64,000 nucleotides of DNA from Diadophis punctatus similis (lineage: Eukaryota > Chordata > Lepidosauria > Squamata > Dipsadidae). The stretch lies in assembly GCA_023053685.1 (NCBI GenBank), contig JALIGW010000001.1, positions 158,119,547 to 158,183,546 of the forward strand, read 5' to 3'. The translations under genes were made by a program, and so were the position numbers. The notes beneath the pieces are model-generated. The model had not been told where the DNA came from. It worked only from the letters and a program-made list of their open reading frames with translations, and ran no database searches. Shown here one piece after another: positions 23,079 to 35,509 of this stretch (positions are counted from its first letter, which is position 1; every line of letters starts with the position of its first letter).

Positions 23079-24585
23079 AATCTCTACAGTTTCTCACACT
23101 TTATGACATAGATTGATTATGTGCCATCAAGTTGTTTTCAACTCCTAGCAACGACAAAGGTAGATTTTCTCCATGAACTTTATGGAGAAAAGCAAGGCTG
23201 GTATTTCTTAAAACAAGCTGTGTGGATATAATTTAAGTACCGTATTTTTCAGAGTATAAGATGCACCTTTTTGCCCCCAAAAAGAGGGTGGAAATGTTGG
23301 TGCGTCTTACACACTGAATACAGCCATTTTTGGCCTCCTGAAGCCCCACACTCGCATCCCATTTTTGCGAAAAACAGGCCTTTTTTTGCAAAAATTGGGA
23401 CATTTTTGCCTTCCCCCATCCCCTAGGAGTGCTCTGCAGGCTTCCCAAACCCTCTGCATGCCTCGTTTTTGCAAAAAAAAAAAAAGCCGTTTTTTGCAAA
23501 AAAAAAAAGGGGGGGGGTGTTTTTGCCTTCTAATTACCCCATCTAGCATGACTGGAGGAGGAATTCTGGGAGTTGAAGTCCACTAGTCTTAAAGCTGTCA
23601 AGTATGAAGACCCCTGGGTTAGGGGTGCAAGGGTCTTCAAACTTGGCAAATTTAAGACTTGTGGACTTCAACTCCCATTCCTGAGCTAGCATGACTGGAG
23701 GAGGAATTCTGGGAGTTGAAGTCCAGAAGTCTTAAAGCTGTCAAGTTTGAAGTTTGTAAAAAGTGTACATGGTTGTAAAAAGTATACATGGTTGTAAAAA
23801 GTATTCTGCTATACTGGTATTTTATTAAATAGTATATTACTACACCATTTGGTTCAGAATACTTTTTTCCTTGTTTTCCTCCTCTAAAATCTAGGTGCGT
23901 CTTACACTCCGGTGCGTCTTATACTCCAAAAAATATGGTATGTACAGAAGATTTCCTACTGGTTTCACAAACTCTAAAACAGACAATCATATAATAATAG
24001 TACACTGTTGGCAGAGACACTGGAAAGTATGTTATTCTTATTACCAGATACAGAACTGGTATAAACTGGTGTCAGAAAATATTTTAATTAGAAGCATTTA
24101 ACTTAAAAATAAAACTTCACACATTCTCTTTTATCACTAACTTGACCTGCTGGTGACCAGAGGAAACAGTGTTATGAAAATGAGACAATGTCCCAAATAC
24201 AAAGTATGTGTGGCTAAGTCTAGCCCATAAGTGACAACCGTACTAGAATTGATTAAATCAAGTAAAAAACAAACAGAGGAAATTATTTGGAATATTGACT
24301 TCCTTAGATACACAGGCAGAGCACCCAACACTATATACATCAAAGAGAAAATTTACATACCCAGTAAATTTAAAAATTGTATCCCAAGAGAACTGCATGT
24401 CCACCAGAATAAATAGTTTAAGAAACTTGTTGACCTACACATTTTCTCTATAGAAGCCTTCAACCTTGATACCCCAATTTTGTAGACTACCTTTCGAAAC
24501 CTGGTTTCCGTACTGTGCTCTTGAAAATAAACTACCTCCTCTCCAAGCAGTAGTCCACACATCATCATTCTCTCCCAGCTTGGGG
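23079..24585. repeat. Duplicated segment, copy B, with DNA element inserted
   Basis: Second copy of the 21359-22185 segment, interrupted by the 703-bp element at 23238-23940. Outside the insertion the two copies align throughout with many small differences, so the duplication is old relative to the LTR element at 48 kb. Confidence 0.8.
23238..23940. mobile_element. TACCG-type inverted-repeat element, copy 3
   Basis: Starts TACCGTATTTTTCAGAG and ends CTCCAAAAAATATGGTA. Copy A of the surrounding duplication lacks it (AATTTAAG-CATGTATAC), so this is a true insertion into a CA/TA site with TA at both ends. An inner palindrome with GGACTTCAACTCCCA (about 23540-23760) suggests a second, nested element. 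Confidence 0.88.
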
Positions 24586-26062
24586 TTTCTGACACTGGTA
24601 TAAAATAAAACTGGTATTAATACAAATAACTGCTATAAGATGGAACTATTATAGTGTCCACATCTAAATCAATCCTGTGTTTGTGAAACTGCTGAAATTA
24701 AAACACTTTCCTCAAATTAAGGAAAATACTATGAAAAAATAAATTATCATACCTGTTGTTTTGCTGAACAAGAATCAACATGAATTCTATAAGATTAACT
24801 TTTTTAAATTATTTGATTGTTAACTAGCATATAAACAGGGTGATCTGAGAGACAATGTTTGTTGGACTTTCAAAAAGTGGTTTGACAAAATCCCCCAACA
24901 AAACTTAGCAAAACAAAAAACCAACTCTTTGTGTTTTGCTTCTTTTTTTATACATTACACATGATTAGGAACTGACTGCATAAATGTCCTGATTCCATGC
25001 ATCTGTAACCTGTGCACATAGACACCCTAATTTCAAATGTCATACTGAACACAGGTGGATCCTGTGTGCAGTCTTGTGCTTCTATTGTATATTAGAAGTA
25101 TGTCTGAAGTGTTTTGGGGTGAATGCTTTGCTTCCATTCTCCTTCTCTAATATAAAAAGAACATATTAATCTACTGGATTCTAGAGGTAATATATTGCAT
25201 TTAGAAGGAATAATGTTTTAAAATGGTCTATTTTAGGTAGAAAAAGCAAAAAAACAACAACATAGCCTTCCCTTGGCCATGTGGCATGAGCATAGTGCCC
25301 TGTCAACAGTACAGTGATATTCAGGCAAGGTAGCATGAAGGCGGAGCAATGTCAAACTAATCTATATGAATTTTTCAAACAAATAAACATGTTATTTAAA
25401 GCTGTATCAATTATCCTGCTACAATGTCAGGTCATGGTAATTTAGCAGATTTGTTTTTCTGGTTGTTAATATTTTCCTAAAAGATTTCACATTATTAATA
25501 TTTTTGTTTTCCTAGCTGATGGATAATTTTTACAGATCTTCTCAAGTGAAACTGGCACCTTCATACATAAGACATGGGTGGCAGGATAAATATACTATTT
25601 TCTTTCAGTTTTATATTATCTGGTTGTTTTGCTGAGATTAATTGATTAATTCTGAGAGCCAGAAATCTGTTGTAACAACTGTATACACGCCTTAGCTTTT
25701 CTGCACTGCATATGGTCAGGTAAGCTTTGGTGTGAGGGACAATCAGAAAACTTAGCCAAGATTGAAAGGAATGCAAAATCTGGTTGCGAAAGCTAAGTTA
25801 AATTCAACTTAGTTTTATTCTTTATCCACCACTATAGAACGTATCAGTGAGATAAGTTTTTTTTAAAAATGCTCTTCTTTCTGCATATGGCCAAAAACTT
25901 CTGCCCCTGAATCTTTCCTACTGATAACAATTTGAATCAACAACAATGAAAAACAGAATCATGGTGGGCCTTCTTCTGCTCATGATGCCCAGTTGTTGTT
26001 TTTACTGCAACTACGGGACCAACCCAAATCTCGCCCACATGGTATGTTTTCTTGGCTCTCTG
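24586..26062. other. Intergenic, nothing recognised
   Basis: AT-rich intergenic DNA; no repeat family or coding sequence recognised. Confidence 0.4.
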
Positions 26063-26068
26063 AGGAGC

Positions 26069-26310
26069 CGAGGTGGGCGCAGTGGTTAAAAGCAGCACTG
26101 CAACCTACTTCAGCTGACTGCTAGTTCAGCAGTTCAGCTGTTCAAATCTCACCAGGCTCAAGGTTGACTCAGCCTTCCATCCTTCTGAGGTTGATAAAAT
26201 GGGGACCCAGATTGTTGGGGGCAATATTCTGAACTCTGTAAACCGCTTAGAGAGGGCTGTAAAGTACTATGAAGCGGTATATAAGTCTAAGTGCTATTGC
26301 TACTGCTATT
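26069..26310 (+). repeat. Squamate tRNA-derived SINE with TATTGC tail
   Basis: Box A-like GTGGGCGCAGTGGTTAAA, box B-like GTTCAAATCTCACC, body GGTTGACTCAGCCTTCCATC and GTAAACCGCTTAGAGAGGGC, ending in TGCTATTGCTACTGCTAT. This is a common squamate SINE and appears full length. Confidence 0.85.
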
Positions 26311-26410
26311 GGCAGACTATTTCTAGGCAAAATATTTAAATTGCGCTTCTTCCCAATGGGCTGAGATATTTTGCTGCCTAAGGTGAAGAAGGATAAGATG
26401 GTGGTCCAGC

Positions 26411-26476
26411 AGTTAGTTAGTTAGTTAGTTAGTTTGTTTGTTTGTTTACTATTTATTTATTTATTTATTTCTATGC
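26411..26476. repeat. (TTAG)n-(TTTG)n-(ATTT)n microsatellite
   Basis: Short compound tetranucleotide tract followed by TCTATGCCGCCCAAC, a motif found at the ends of several squamate interspersed repeats. Confidence 0.85.
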
Positions 26477-27325
26477 CGCCCAACTCCCAAAGTTGAAGTT
26501 TACTTCAGTCCTGACGACAAATCAGTGTGGCTTTGTTGATTATGTAACTTGGCTCTGCCTGATTTAGAGCAAGGTGGGATGGGAAGATGCAGTAAAGAGA
26601 CGTGATTCTGAGGACCATCATGGGAATTAGATAAAAGACTAAGCCATAGAGTTTATGCTTCTACTTGTCCACTTCACTGCATCTCTTTTTTTCAAGGTGG
26701 TCTTATTCAGGAAAATGTAGAGCGAAGATATAGTTACTTTACACTACAAGATTATTTGCTGATTTCCTTGTGACAAACGCCTGGAGCAATCCACATTGAG
26801 GTCCTAGTGTGAGTTATTTAGAATTGCCCTCTTTCTGTTTCACTTCACCATGTCTGATTCATTCCACGCCCTTAAGAAATAAAGGCTTCTGAATAAGTTA
26901 TACTGACCTATTTAAATGAGAGCCCCACTGAGCAGTAGGATTCGCTCCTAAGTAAATCTGCACGGAAGGTTAGGGAATAAACAAACCCCTTCCTGACCCC
27001 CTCTGGTTCACAGCAGCTCTCTTTCATTACAGCAATTAAACTTGAACATAGTTCTTTGATGGTATGCATGTATGTTTCATTTCTAATTGCAGTAGGGGAC
27101 ATTTGGAGCTGGGGACATTAGAATTAACCTTCCTGTCCCTACGTTATGATTCTTCCAAATTGTTTATCCCCTCCCTCCTTTGCACATTCATTTAGGAAAC
27201 GTTTTAAGCCTTATTTTGACATTGAGGAGACAGTGTATTACAAATATGTATGTGTAGAAATATAATTGTGTGAAAGATAGCGTATGAGTATGTATGTTTA
27301 GAAGGACCGGCAGATAGAAACATCA
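26477..27325. other. Intergenic, nothing recognised
   Basis: No supported gene or repeat up to the L1-derived insertion. Confidence 0.4.
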
Positions 27326-28005
27326 GAAAACATCTACATGAGGCTTCCGGTTTTGGCTCCGATGGCGTCGCTGGCGCTCCTCGCAGGGCGTCCTTCTGAC
27401 CTTCTGTAAAAGCCGCCAGAACAGCTGTCTGGCGGCTTGAAAATCTCTCCCTGGGCGAAGGGGAGAGATGAGAGCAAGACAGGTGGGGTAGAGCCCCCCC
27501 TAGTGCCCTAGAAGCTAACTTAGGGCGCGTAGGGTGAGGGCTCCCCAGATAGCCTGTTGCTCTGGGAAGTCGGAAGCCTCCGCTTAAAGCGGAGCAAGAT
27601 GCCGCGACCACCGCTGCTGCTGTAAAGGAAAGTACAATTATTTTAAATTTATAGAGAGCAGCCAGAGAAAGGCAGGAGTCCAGAAGGGCATTAGTTCTGT
27701 CTTTAACTCCACTGCTGGATTTTACTTTGGAAGCAACAAAGTAGCTTAATAAGGAAGAAGCAACAATATGGCGATTGGAGATTTGGGTGTGGAAGAGAAA
27801 GTTATTTGTGCTTTGTTACCAGCCTTTTCCTTTAGAAACCTTTGATCTGAAGAATGATTTCTTCTCCTTTTTTCTCCTGAATTAACTTACAGCTTTATAA
27901 AAGATAAAAATTAACTGGCTTTGGACTTGGAAAGAATTTTTTTTAAAGTAAAGATCTGGGCTTTTTTTCCTCTCTTCTTTGTCTTTCTTTTTTGAAAATA
28001 CTGAA

Positions 28006-29093
28006 ATGGCTTCTAAACTCGAAAAGACTGTAGGGAATAAAAGAACTGAGTACTCTTTTGATCATATTTTAAAGAAGCAATCTATGCCTGATTCAACATT
28101 ATCAAAGTCTTTAACACCTGAGAGTTTTCTTAATACTTTGAAAGTCATGAAAAAATGAGCTGATTTTGGAATTTAATTCAAAAATTGCTGAAATAGATAA
28201 AAAAATGCAGGCTGCTTTGGAGAAGATGAATTTACAACTGAGAGCGGATGTGGTGAAAGTTTGTAAAGGATTAGCAGTAAATATGGAGATTTTGGAGAAG
28301 GACTTAGAAAAAAATAAGCAAGATTTGACAACTTCAGAGGAATACATAACCAAGGTTCAAAATGATATAGTAAATTTGGAAACAGAGGTGTTGATGTCTC
28401 AATTTAGAGAGATGAAATTTGCCATAAGAGTTAGGGGCCTGAAGGAGGGAAAATTTGAAAATTTGAAAGGAAGAATGGCAGAGGCACTGGAGCAGGTATC
28501 TGGAATGTCTAAAGATGAATTGGCTATGCAAATTGATAAGATATATAGAGCTAATTCCTGGTATGCAAAACAAAACCACTTGCCAAGGGACATTGTAATA
28601 TATTTCACTACTAGAGCTCTGCGGAACAGAATTACACAGGCGACTTTTAAGAATAATCTTCAGGTAAATGGTCAGGAAATAAGGATATGGAAAGAAATTC
28701 CTTCCAAGATGCTTAAAGCTAGAAGAGAATATTCCTTCTTGGTCGAGGAACTAAAAACACGAAATCTACAATAAAATGGAATGCACCAACAGGAGTAATG
28801 TGAAATTTTCGAGAAAAAGATATGGACTTAACACAATAAAGAAAGCTACAGAATTCTACATCAATGTTTTAAAGGCTGATATTTCTAAAATTCCAGTGGA
28901 AAGAAGCATGGAAATAATGGAGGAGGAGAAGAAAAATCCAGATATACGTGGTCAAGAGGAAATAATTCCAAAGATTCAAAGTGATTGGCAGAGCCAGATA
29001 GATGTTTGCGACGTGGAAAAGGAGACGGAGGATTGGGATCAAATGAGAGCTGAATCGATAGATTTGAAATTGCCAAAGGACAGATGGCGTTGA
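28006..29093 (+). pseudogene. L1 ORF1-like RNA-binding protein, frameshifted
   Basis: Starts at an ATG reading MASKLEKTVG. It shifts frame at an A6 tract near 28151-28156, continues open from 28166 to 28774, and then resumes in another frame to 29093. The middle portion is a lysine/glutamate-rich coiled coil (roughly the first 90 residues of that frame). It is followed by an RRM-like part with FAIRVRGLKEG and LPRDIVIYFTTRALRNRI, and a C-terminal part with IRIWKEIPSKMLKARREY. This is the organisation of L1 ORF1p (Transposase_22 family), the nucleic-acid chaperone that coats L1 RNA. It is inactive as it stands because of the shifts. Confidence 0.85.
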
Positions 29094-29862
29094 AACTTAT
29101 AGGATGGTTGGAAAGATGAACAAGATTGTAATCATTTTTTTTCTTCTTTTACTATTATTATAATATTTTCTTTTGATGGTATTTTTTTTAGATTATTTTA
29201 TATATATATCATATATTTTGGAGTTACAAATTTGATATAGCGTAATATTATGTTATTAATATTTTGAGGATTTTGGGATTAAGTTTAAGGTTTTTGAGGA
29301 GGACAGATGGTGTTGAAACTTATAGGATGGTTGGAAAGATGAACAAGATTGTAATCATTTTTTTTCTTTTACTATTATTATAATATTTTCTTTTGATGGT
29401 ATTTTCTTTTTAGATTATTTTATATATATATCATATATTTTGGAGTTATAAATTTGATATAGTGTAATATTATGTTATTAATATTTTGAGGATTTTGGGA
29501 TTAAGTTTAAGGTTTTTGAGGCATAAGGGGTTGGTTCTTACTCTTTTTTATCATTATTATATACTTTGATTATTATTATTGTTATTATATATAATATATA
29601 TTTTGAAGTTGATACCTTATGGTATAGTAATATTGTTATTAATGTGTTTGATTTTATGATTTTATGTTTAGAAGAAATGTTGGGTTGATTGAAAGGGGGA
29701 GGAAAGGTTTACTTTTGTTCCTCTTTTATTTTTATTTCTTATTTTTTCTTATTTTTTTCTTTTCTTTTTATTATCATTAGTTTATAGGTAATGTTTTTGT
29801 TTTATTATTAACATTATAATTATATATCTTGATTATTATTAAGTTAATAATATGATATAGTG

Positions 29863-30297
29863 CAGTGATGGCGAACCTATGGCACGCGTGCCACAGGTGG
29901 CAAACGGAGCCATATCTACCGGCACGCGAGCCATTGCCCTAGCTCAGCTCCAGCGTGCATGTGCACTCCAGCCATCTGATTTTCAGCTTGCACAGAGGCT
30001 CTGGGAGGGCGTTTTCGGCTTCCGGACGGCCTCCGGTGGGTGGGGGAGGGCATTTTCACCCTCCCCAAGCTCCAGGGAAGCCTCTGGAGCCTGGGGAGGA
30101 TGAAAAACGGGCCTACTAGGCCCATCAGAAGTTGGGAAATGGGCCGTTTCTGGCCTCCAGAGGGCCTCCATGGTTGTGGGGGAGGCCATTTTCGCCCTCC
30201 CCAGGGATTGAATTATGGGTGTGGGCACTCGCGCATGCACGATAGCACGTGCGCACGTACTTTCGGCACCCGAGGGAAAAAAGGTTCGCCATCACTG
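29863..30297. mobile_element. hAT-type short element nested in L1, TSD ATATAGTG
   Basis: 435 bp, CAGTGATGGCGAACC at the left and GGTTCGCCATCACTG at the right, flanked by perfect 8-bp ATATAGTG (29855-29862, 30298-30305). It interrupts the 3' region of the L1 derivative and so is younger than it. It carries CTCCCCAAGC/CTGGGGAGG inverted blocks and no transposase. Confidence 0.95.
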
Positions 30298-30808
30298 ATA
30301 TAGTGTAATATTATGTTGTTAATACTTTGTGGGATTTTAGGATAAAGTCTAAGGTCTTTGAGATATGAGGGGTTAGGTTTTATTTCTTTTTTATTATTAT
30401 TATTACTATATATATTATATATTTTGAAGTTGACATATGGTAATATTGTTATTAATATTGTGTTTAATTTTATGATTTTAGGATTAAGTTTAAAGTTTTA
30501 GAGGTATAAGGGGTTATTTTTTAAATATTCTTCTTCTGTTCATGTTTTGAATTTTAAAAAAATTTGGAGTTAAAGATTTTTTTTTTAAAAAAGTGGAAAT
30601 TAAGAATTTGCTTTAATTTAATTTAAATTTATTTTATTGAATTGTATGCCCTGTACTTTCTCTGGGAAATCCGGGGGGGGAGGGGGGAAGGGAAGGGGGT
30701 GGGTTGGGGGTAGGGGGGAAGGGGGGGGAGAAAAATGAAAAAAATTGTACTTTGTACTTATAAAACTTTTTGAATTAAAAAAAGAAAAAAAAGAAAACAT
30801 CTACATGA

Positions 30809-31389
30809 ATCAGACCTGGCCAACTTTAGCCCTGACCATGACAACTGTATCACTCTTGGAGGTGGGGGGGAACCTTCACTGCTGTTGGAGCAGCTCTTAC
30901 CTTTATCTCTTTGAGTTGTGGGTGGATGTCTTTTATCTCTAGCACACACATGTGTAAGACCTAGGGAAGGCTGAGAATGAAATTGAGATACCAGGAACTG
31001 CAGGCTTTTGTGTTTCCTTTCATTCTGTGGTTAATAAATTGTTTGCCCTTAGGTGCCTCTTTTATTTAAAAAATAAGAGTATCAACACAAGCACAAATGT
31101 CATGTAACATGCAGCCTCTGGTTTACCAGCTACAGTAGGTGGGATTTATTTTGCACAGCTGATAGTATGTATGGTACTTATAAATTTTCTAACATTACTT
31201 TTTTTTCTGACTTTACTGTATGCTTTTATGTAAGTCCATGAGAGGCTACTTAGAGTAAAGAAGTGCAACGAAGAGAACAAACTTGAATAATGTGGGATAA
31301 GAGATGGCCTTCCCAGTATCACATTAAAAATAATTGACCTTGTCCCTCAGAGCTGCTGAGGACTGAATCCCAAACCTTGACCCCCTGGC
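30809..31389. other. Intergenic, nothing recognised
   Basis: No supported feature. Confidence 0.4.
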
Positions 31390-31566
31390 CTCCCACGGTT
31401 CAATCCTGACGGTCTCAAGGTTGACTCAGCCTTCATCCTTCCAAGGTCAGTAAAATGAGGACCTAGATTGCTGGAGGCAATATGCAAATAATGTTGACAG
31501 AGAGTGCTGTAAAGTCTTTGGTATATAAGCCTATCTACTACTAGCATTGCTATAAATTGCTATAAA
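31390..31566 (+). repeat. Decayed SINE remnant (same family as 26069)
   Basis: Contains AAGGTTGACTCAGCCTTCAT, GTAAAATGAGGACCTAGATT and a TATATAAGCC...TTGCTAT end, matching the body and tail of the SINE at 26069. The head is missing. Confidence 0.7.
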
Positions 31567-34483
31567 TGAGACGGGGACAGTAAATTAAGAAATATTGATC
31601 TACCATAAGAAGTCCTCTTGTTTTGAAAAGCAAAAGGATCAGAAATGGAGATGCAGAACATAGTGAGGGTTCCCTGTTGCATAAGAAAGAAGGGCGCTAA
31701 TTGTTGGAAGATGCTGAAAGCTTTTGTGGAGCTCTAAGAAAAATACCCCATTATTTGCAACACAATTTTTTTCACTGTGAAAAGAGAATGCAGGGAGCAG
31801 GACTGAGCCAAGGCAATCAGAAGATTGACTCTTGTTGACAAGGCCTTGGCAGCTTTTTGGGCCACTTGGCAACTCCAAGCCTCACTCTGAATCTTAAATG
31901 GGAACCTTTGAGGGATGACAGCTTGTCTGGGTATATTGGGGATCCATATGTGAAAACAAATTTCAAAGATGTGAGTCGGTAATAGCACGGCAATTCCTTC
32001 ATCAAGGGGGATAAAGTGAACTGTAGAAAAGAAACCAATTGTAAGGAGGAAAGTTCATATTTAGTAAATATGAAGATGAGTATAGAAAGTCTATGATCTG
32101 AGAGACTTACCAAGACGGTCCTTATCTGTATCATCTTTAATGTTATGGAAACAAGCACGAAAGGTGGGGAATCTCAGAGGGGAATCTGGTAATCTCTTCA
32201 TTCCATTCATTTATTAATTCAGCAAAAGATTATCATATCCTAAAATGAGATTTCCGCGTGTTACTTTCAAATCTTTGCATACGGCAGCTTTTCTCAAGCT
32301 GAGGAAATATAGCCCTAAATGAGGAACTACAATTCCCAGCATTCCCCAGCATCATTCATCCCAATTAAGGCTATTAGCAATTGTAGTTCAGAATATCTGG
32401 AGGCTTCTTCTGATCTGTAGGGACATTTTAAATTTGACTCTGACTCTGCAAGTTGCCTTAAAAACAGCCTATAAATCTTTAAAACAGATAAATGAGTAAA
32501 TGCCAGTGAAACATTATCTGTGCCATGATAACAGAATGTAACTCGCTAAGAAGATTTAGTTGAATCCAATCCCCCTTATAAATAAATGCTACATCAGTTT
32601 GAAACCAGCATCAAACTTCTGTGTCCTCTAACAATACAGTGGACCTGGGAAGCTGAGCTGGTTAGCTCCTGCTCTGAAAGAAATTCTGTGAAGATTGTTC
32701 TCTCCTGCAGCTGAAGGCACCTATGAAACTTTCTTTCCTGTAGGTTTTCCCTCTCTCTCTTTTTTAAACTATGGCTGTGGGCTGTGTCTTGCTCCCCAAT
32801 CATTGTGAGGAACAGCTTTTCAGGTTACATTTCTTCCCCACTGCAAAAGGAGAAAAACAATCTAGGATGAAGGGCTGGCTGACTGGCTGTTGTGTCTTGC
32901 CCTCTCCACTGGCCAGTTGGCAAGAATGCAGGGTGGCTCAATTTGGAAAACAAAGCATAATAGAAAGGACTCATTTGTGGCTGTGCTAAATTGCTGTAAA
33001 AGGATTCAGAGGTGAGGTCCTGTTTTCCACCCCATAGCTCTAGTTTCCCTTCTGATTTCACTACATGTTTCAGATTCTCCCCCAAGCTGTGTGTGCACTT
33101 AGATCTTCGGTAGACTTTGGATCTAAGATAAAATTTGGCCCAAAAATTAATGATTGGAGAAGTCAGATCAAAATAAGAGGGTTTGCTTAAAAAAAAAACC
33201 AAAAGACAAACTTTGAAAAAAATGTGGGAAAAGTAAGCATTGTCAGTTATGTGAAATTTTATTATATGAGCTAGAAAGAGATAAAACATCAAACAAAATA
33301 AAATTGAAAAGGGACAGAAAAGATGAGGAAAGTTTTAGGGCTTAGAAAAACAACAGAGGGATTGAGTTTTGAGCTAATGAGGATCTTATGAAAGAACATT
33401 AAACAACCATACTGAACTAAAGTAAACCCAAAAGTTCACAAACAGTTCTTTGGAATCAAAGAGGATAGGACCAGGGAAAAAAAAAGAAAACAATATGAAA
33501 CAATTTAATTAACAAAATTAACCAAAGAAGAAACCTGGCAGAAAGCAAGAATGGTGTGGTTTGACACTGGTTGGGAATAAAAAGCCGCTGGTGAATTATC
33601 CCAACTTTATTTTTTTATACCTTCAAAAATAATTTGTTTCTCAAAATCAGTTGCAATCTGGAGTTAACACTGATTTGTTGCTAACTTTATCTATATGAAA
33701 TCCATTGGTAGGTGCCTATATTCCATATTGCACTAGTAATTTCTGAATGAAGGCATTTGGCTCTGTTTGCAAAATAGCAAAAAATTATAATAATTTTTAA
33801 ACAATGAAGCTTTTATGAACCAATAAGATGCTCAGTAAAGGAGTTCTAATGATCAACGGATGCATGGGGAAAATCCAATTTTAGGCCAAACAAGGACAAA
33901 CAACTGATAGATTGCTACAATTTATTATCTGAAACAATCATTCTACCATGAAATCTGAATAGTTGACCATTAAATGCTCCAACATCACCCAGAAAATTAC
34001 ATTAGGACTTTGTCCAAGGTGGGTGAAATAAACAACCCGCAAACTCATTGACTTAAGTCACATATAGCTGTGAAGCTTATGAACTAATATTTTATACTTA
34101 TAAACTTGGTTTTATTACTAATTTCTGAAATGCTTGTTTTGATAGATTCATTGCAGAATGAAAGCTTTATAAGATATTGGTGAATGCTTCCAAGATAGAT
34201 CTTTGAGGATTACTCTTACTTGCTCTATTGAAAGAGTTGCCTATTTATTTGAATTTTTTTTATATTTCTGTTTTTAAGGACAAGACACAGATAAGGATAA
34301 ATTCTCTTATCCATGAGTGTATTCAAAAATCTTTAGCAAGAAACCTTGTCAAATGACATTCAATATCATTTTAATGCAATATCAACGGAGTAACTCCATC
34401 TATAAACCTCATTAATAGGGGCTAAAGCAGAATCTGCCTTTGCAGAGTCTATCCTTTGTTATGAAATCCCTGTCCCTCTATGT
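31567..34483. other. Intergenic, mostly unrecognised
   Basis: About 2.9 kb without a supported gene. A fragment near 32325-32400 with ACTACAATTCCCAGCATTCC and its partial complement is probably another decayed palindromic element. Confidence 0.4.
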
Positions 34484-34610
34484 TAAAGGTCTCAAAACTT
34501 GGCAACTTTAAGACTTTTGGACTTCAATACCCAGAATCCCTCAGCCAGCATAAGAAATTCTGGGAGTTAAAGTCCACAAGTCTTAAAGTTGCCAAGTTTG
34601 GAGACCCCTG
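34484..34610. mobile_element. Palindromic hAT-type element, TSD CTCTATGT
   Basis: 127-bp palindrome: AAGGTCTCAAAACTTGGCAA at the left, GCCAAGTTTGGAGACCCCTG at the right, with perfect 8-bp flanks CTCTATGT (34476-34483, 34611-34618). Confidence 0.9.
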
Positions 34611-34779
34611 CTCTATGTGCTATTGTTTGTTTAATTACCATTGTTTACCAAATTTTCTGGAATAAACAGTTTATGTTCTAGATCTGCTTTGCACTCCTTG
34701 TTAAAACTTGGGTTAAATTGGCTACCCTCCAATGTTCTGGCACTGAGTGTGATTTGAGAATATATATATATCTATCTAT

Positions 34780-35413
34780 CAGGGGCGGGTTCCTAATTTT
34801 TTTACTACCACTCTGTGGGTGTGGCTTATTTTGTGGGTGTGGCTTGCCAGCCATGTGACCGGGTGGGCGTGGGCCTCGGGAGCTTGCAAGTGGTCGGAGA
34901 AGTGGGGGAGCATTGCCCACCCGCAATGCAGCCCCCCGCGGCAGGAGCAGCAAGACTGCGGCAGCGGTTCTTCTAGGAAGCTCCGTCCGGCCTGAATGCT
35001 TCTCCCCATTCGATGATCCTAGGCTCCTGCCACCCGTTCCCCTTCCCCTCAGCAGCTCGAGAAGCCTCAAACGTGCGAAAATGCCTGGGATCACCGCGCG
35101 TTCGTGGCTTCTCGGACTGCTGAAGGGAGGGGAATGGAGATAGCTCCTGCCACCCATTCTTTCAGCATCTCACGCGCTCCCTCAGCCATCCTCCCCTGCT
35201 TGGACTCACTGTGGGGTAGGAAGGCAGCGCATGCGCAGTGCCGGAAGCTCGGCTTCTGGGCATGCGCAGAAGAAAAATTTTAAAAAATAAATATTTTTTT
35301 TAAAAAAATGGCGGTGCCCAGGCCCAGCAGCCGACCGCACCGGTACTGTGACATCACCAGCAGGCCGCTACCGGTGCTATAGAGTGGACCGCACCGGTAG
35401 GAACCCACCACTG
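34780..35413. mobile_element. hAT-like element (CAGGGGCGGGTTCC family), copy 1
   Basis: 634 bp from CAGGGGCGGGTTCCTAATTT to TAGGAACCCACCACTG. The same family, at 56661-57216, has a perfect 8-bp duplication. Here the flanks (CTATCTAT/ATATACAT) are in simple repeats and match only partly. Interior contains GCGCATGCGCAGTG-like and GTGTGGCTTATTTTGTG motifs. Confidence 0.85.

Positions 35414-35509
<96 letters not shown>

Larger units (their letters stand above)
27342..30792 (+). mobile_element. L1-derived ORF1-only (HAL1-like) element, 16-bp TSD
   Basis: A 3.45-kb insertion bounded by perfect 16-bp direct repeats GAAAACATCTACATGA (27326-27341 and 30793-30808), with an A-rich tail just before the right repeat. 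It has a GC-rich 5' leader, a broken L1-type ORF1 and a long AT-rich 3' region, but no reverse transcriptase or endonuclease. A 223-bp unit starting GGACAGATGG is tandemly duplicated (29078 and 29301). A 435-bp hAT element is nested at 29863. The structure resembles half-L1 (HAL1) elements of mammals; the tail and target duplication show L1-type mobilisation in trans. Confidence 0.88.

Noticed and set aside
27204..27611. 135-codon minus-strand frame
   Set aside because: It lies antisense across the 5' leader of the L1-derived insertion and its flank; no family resemblance.
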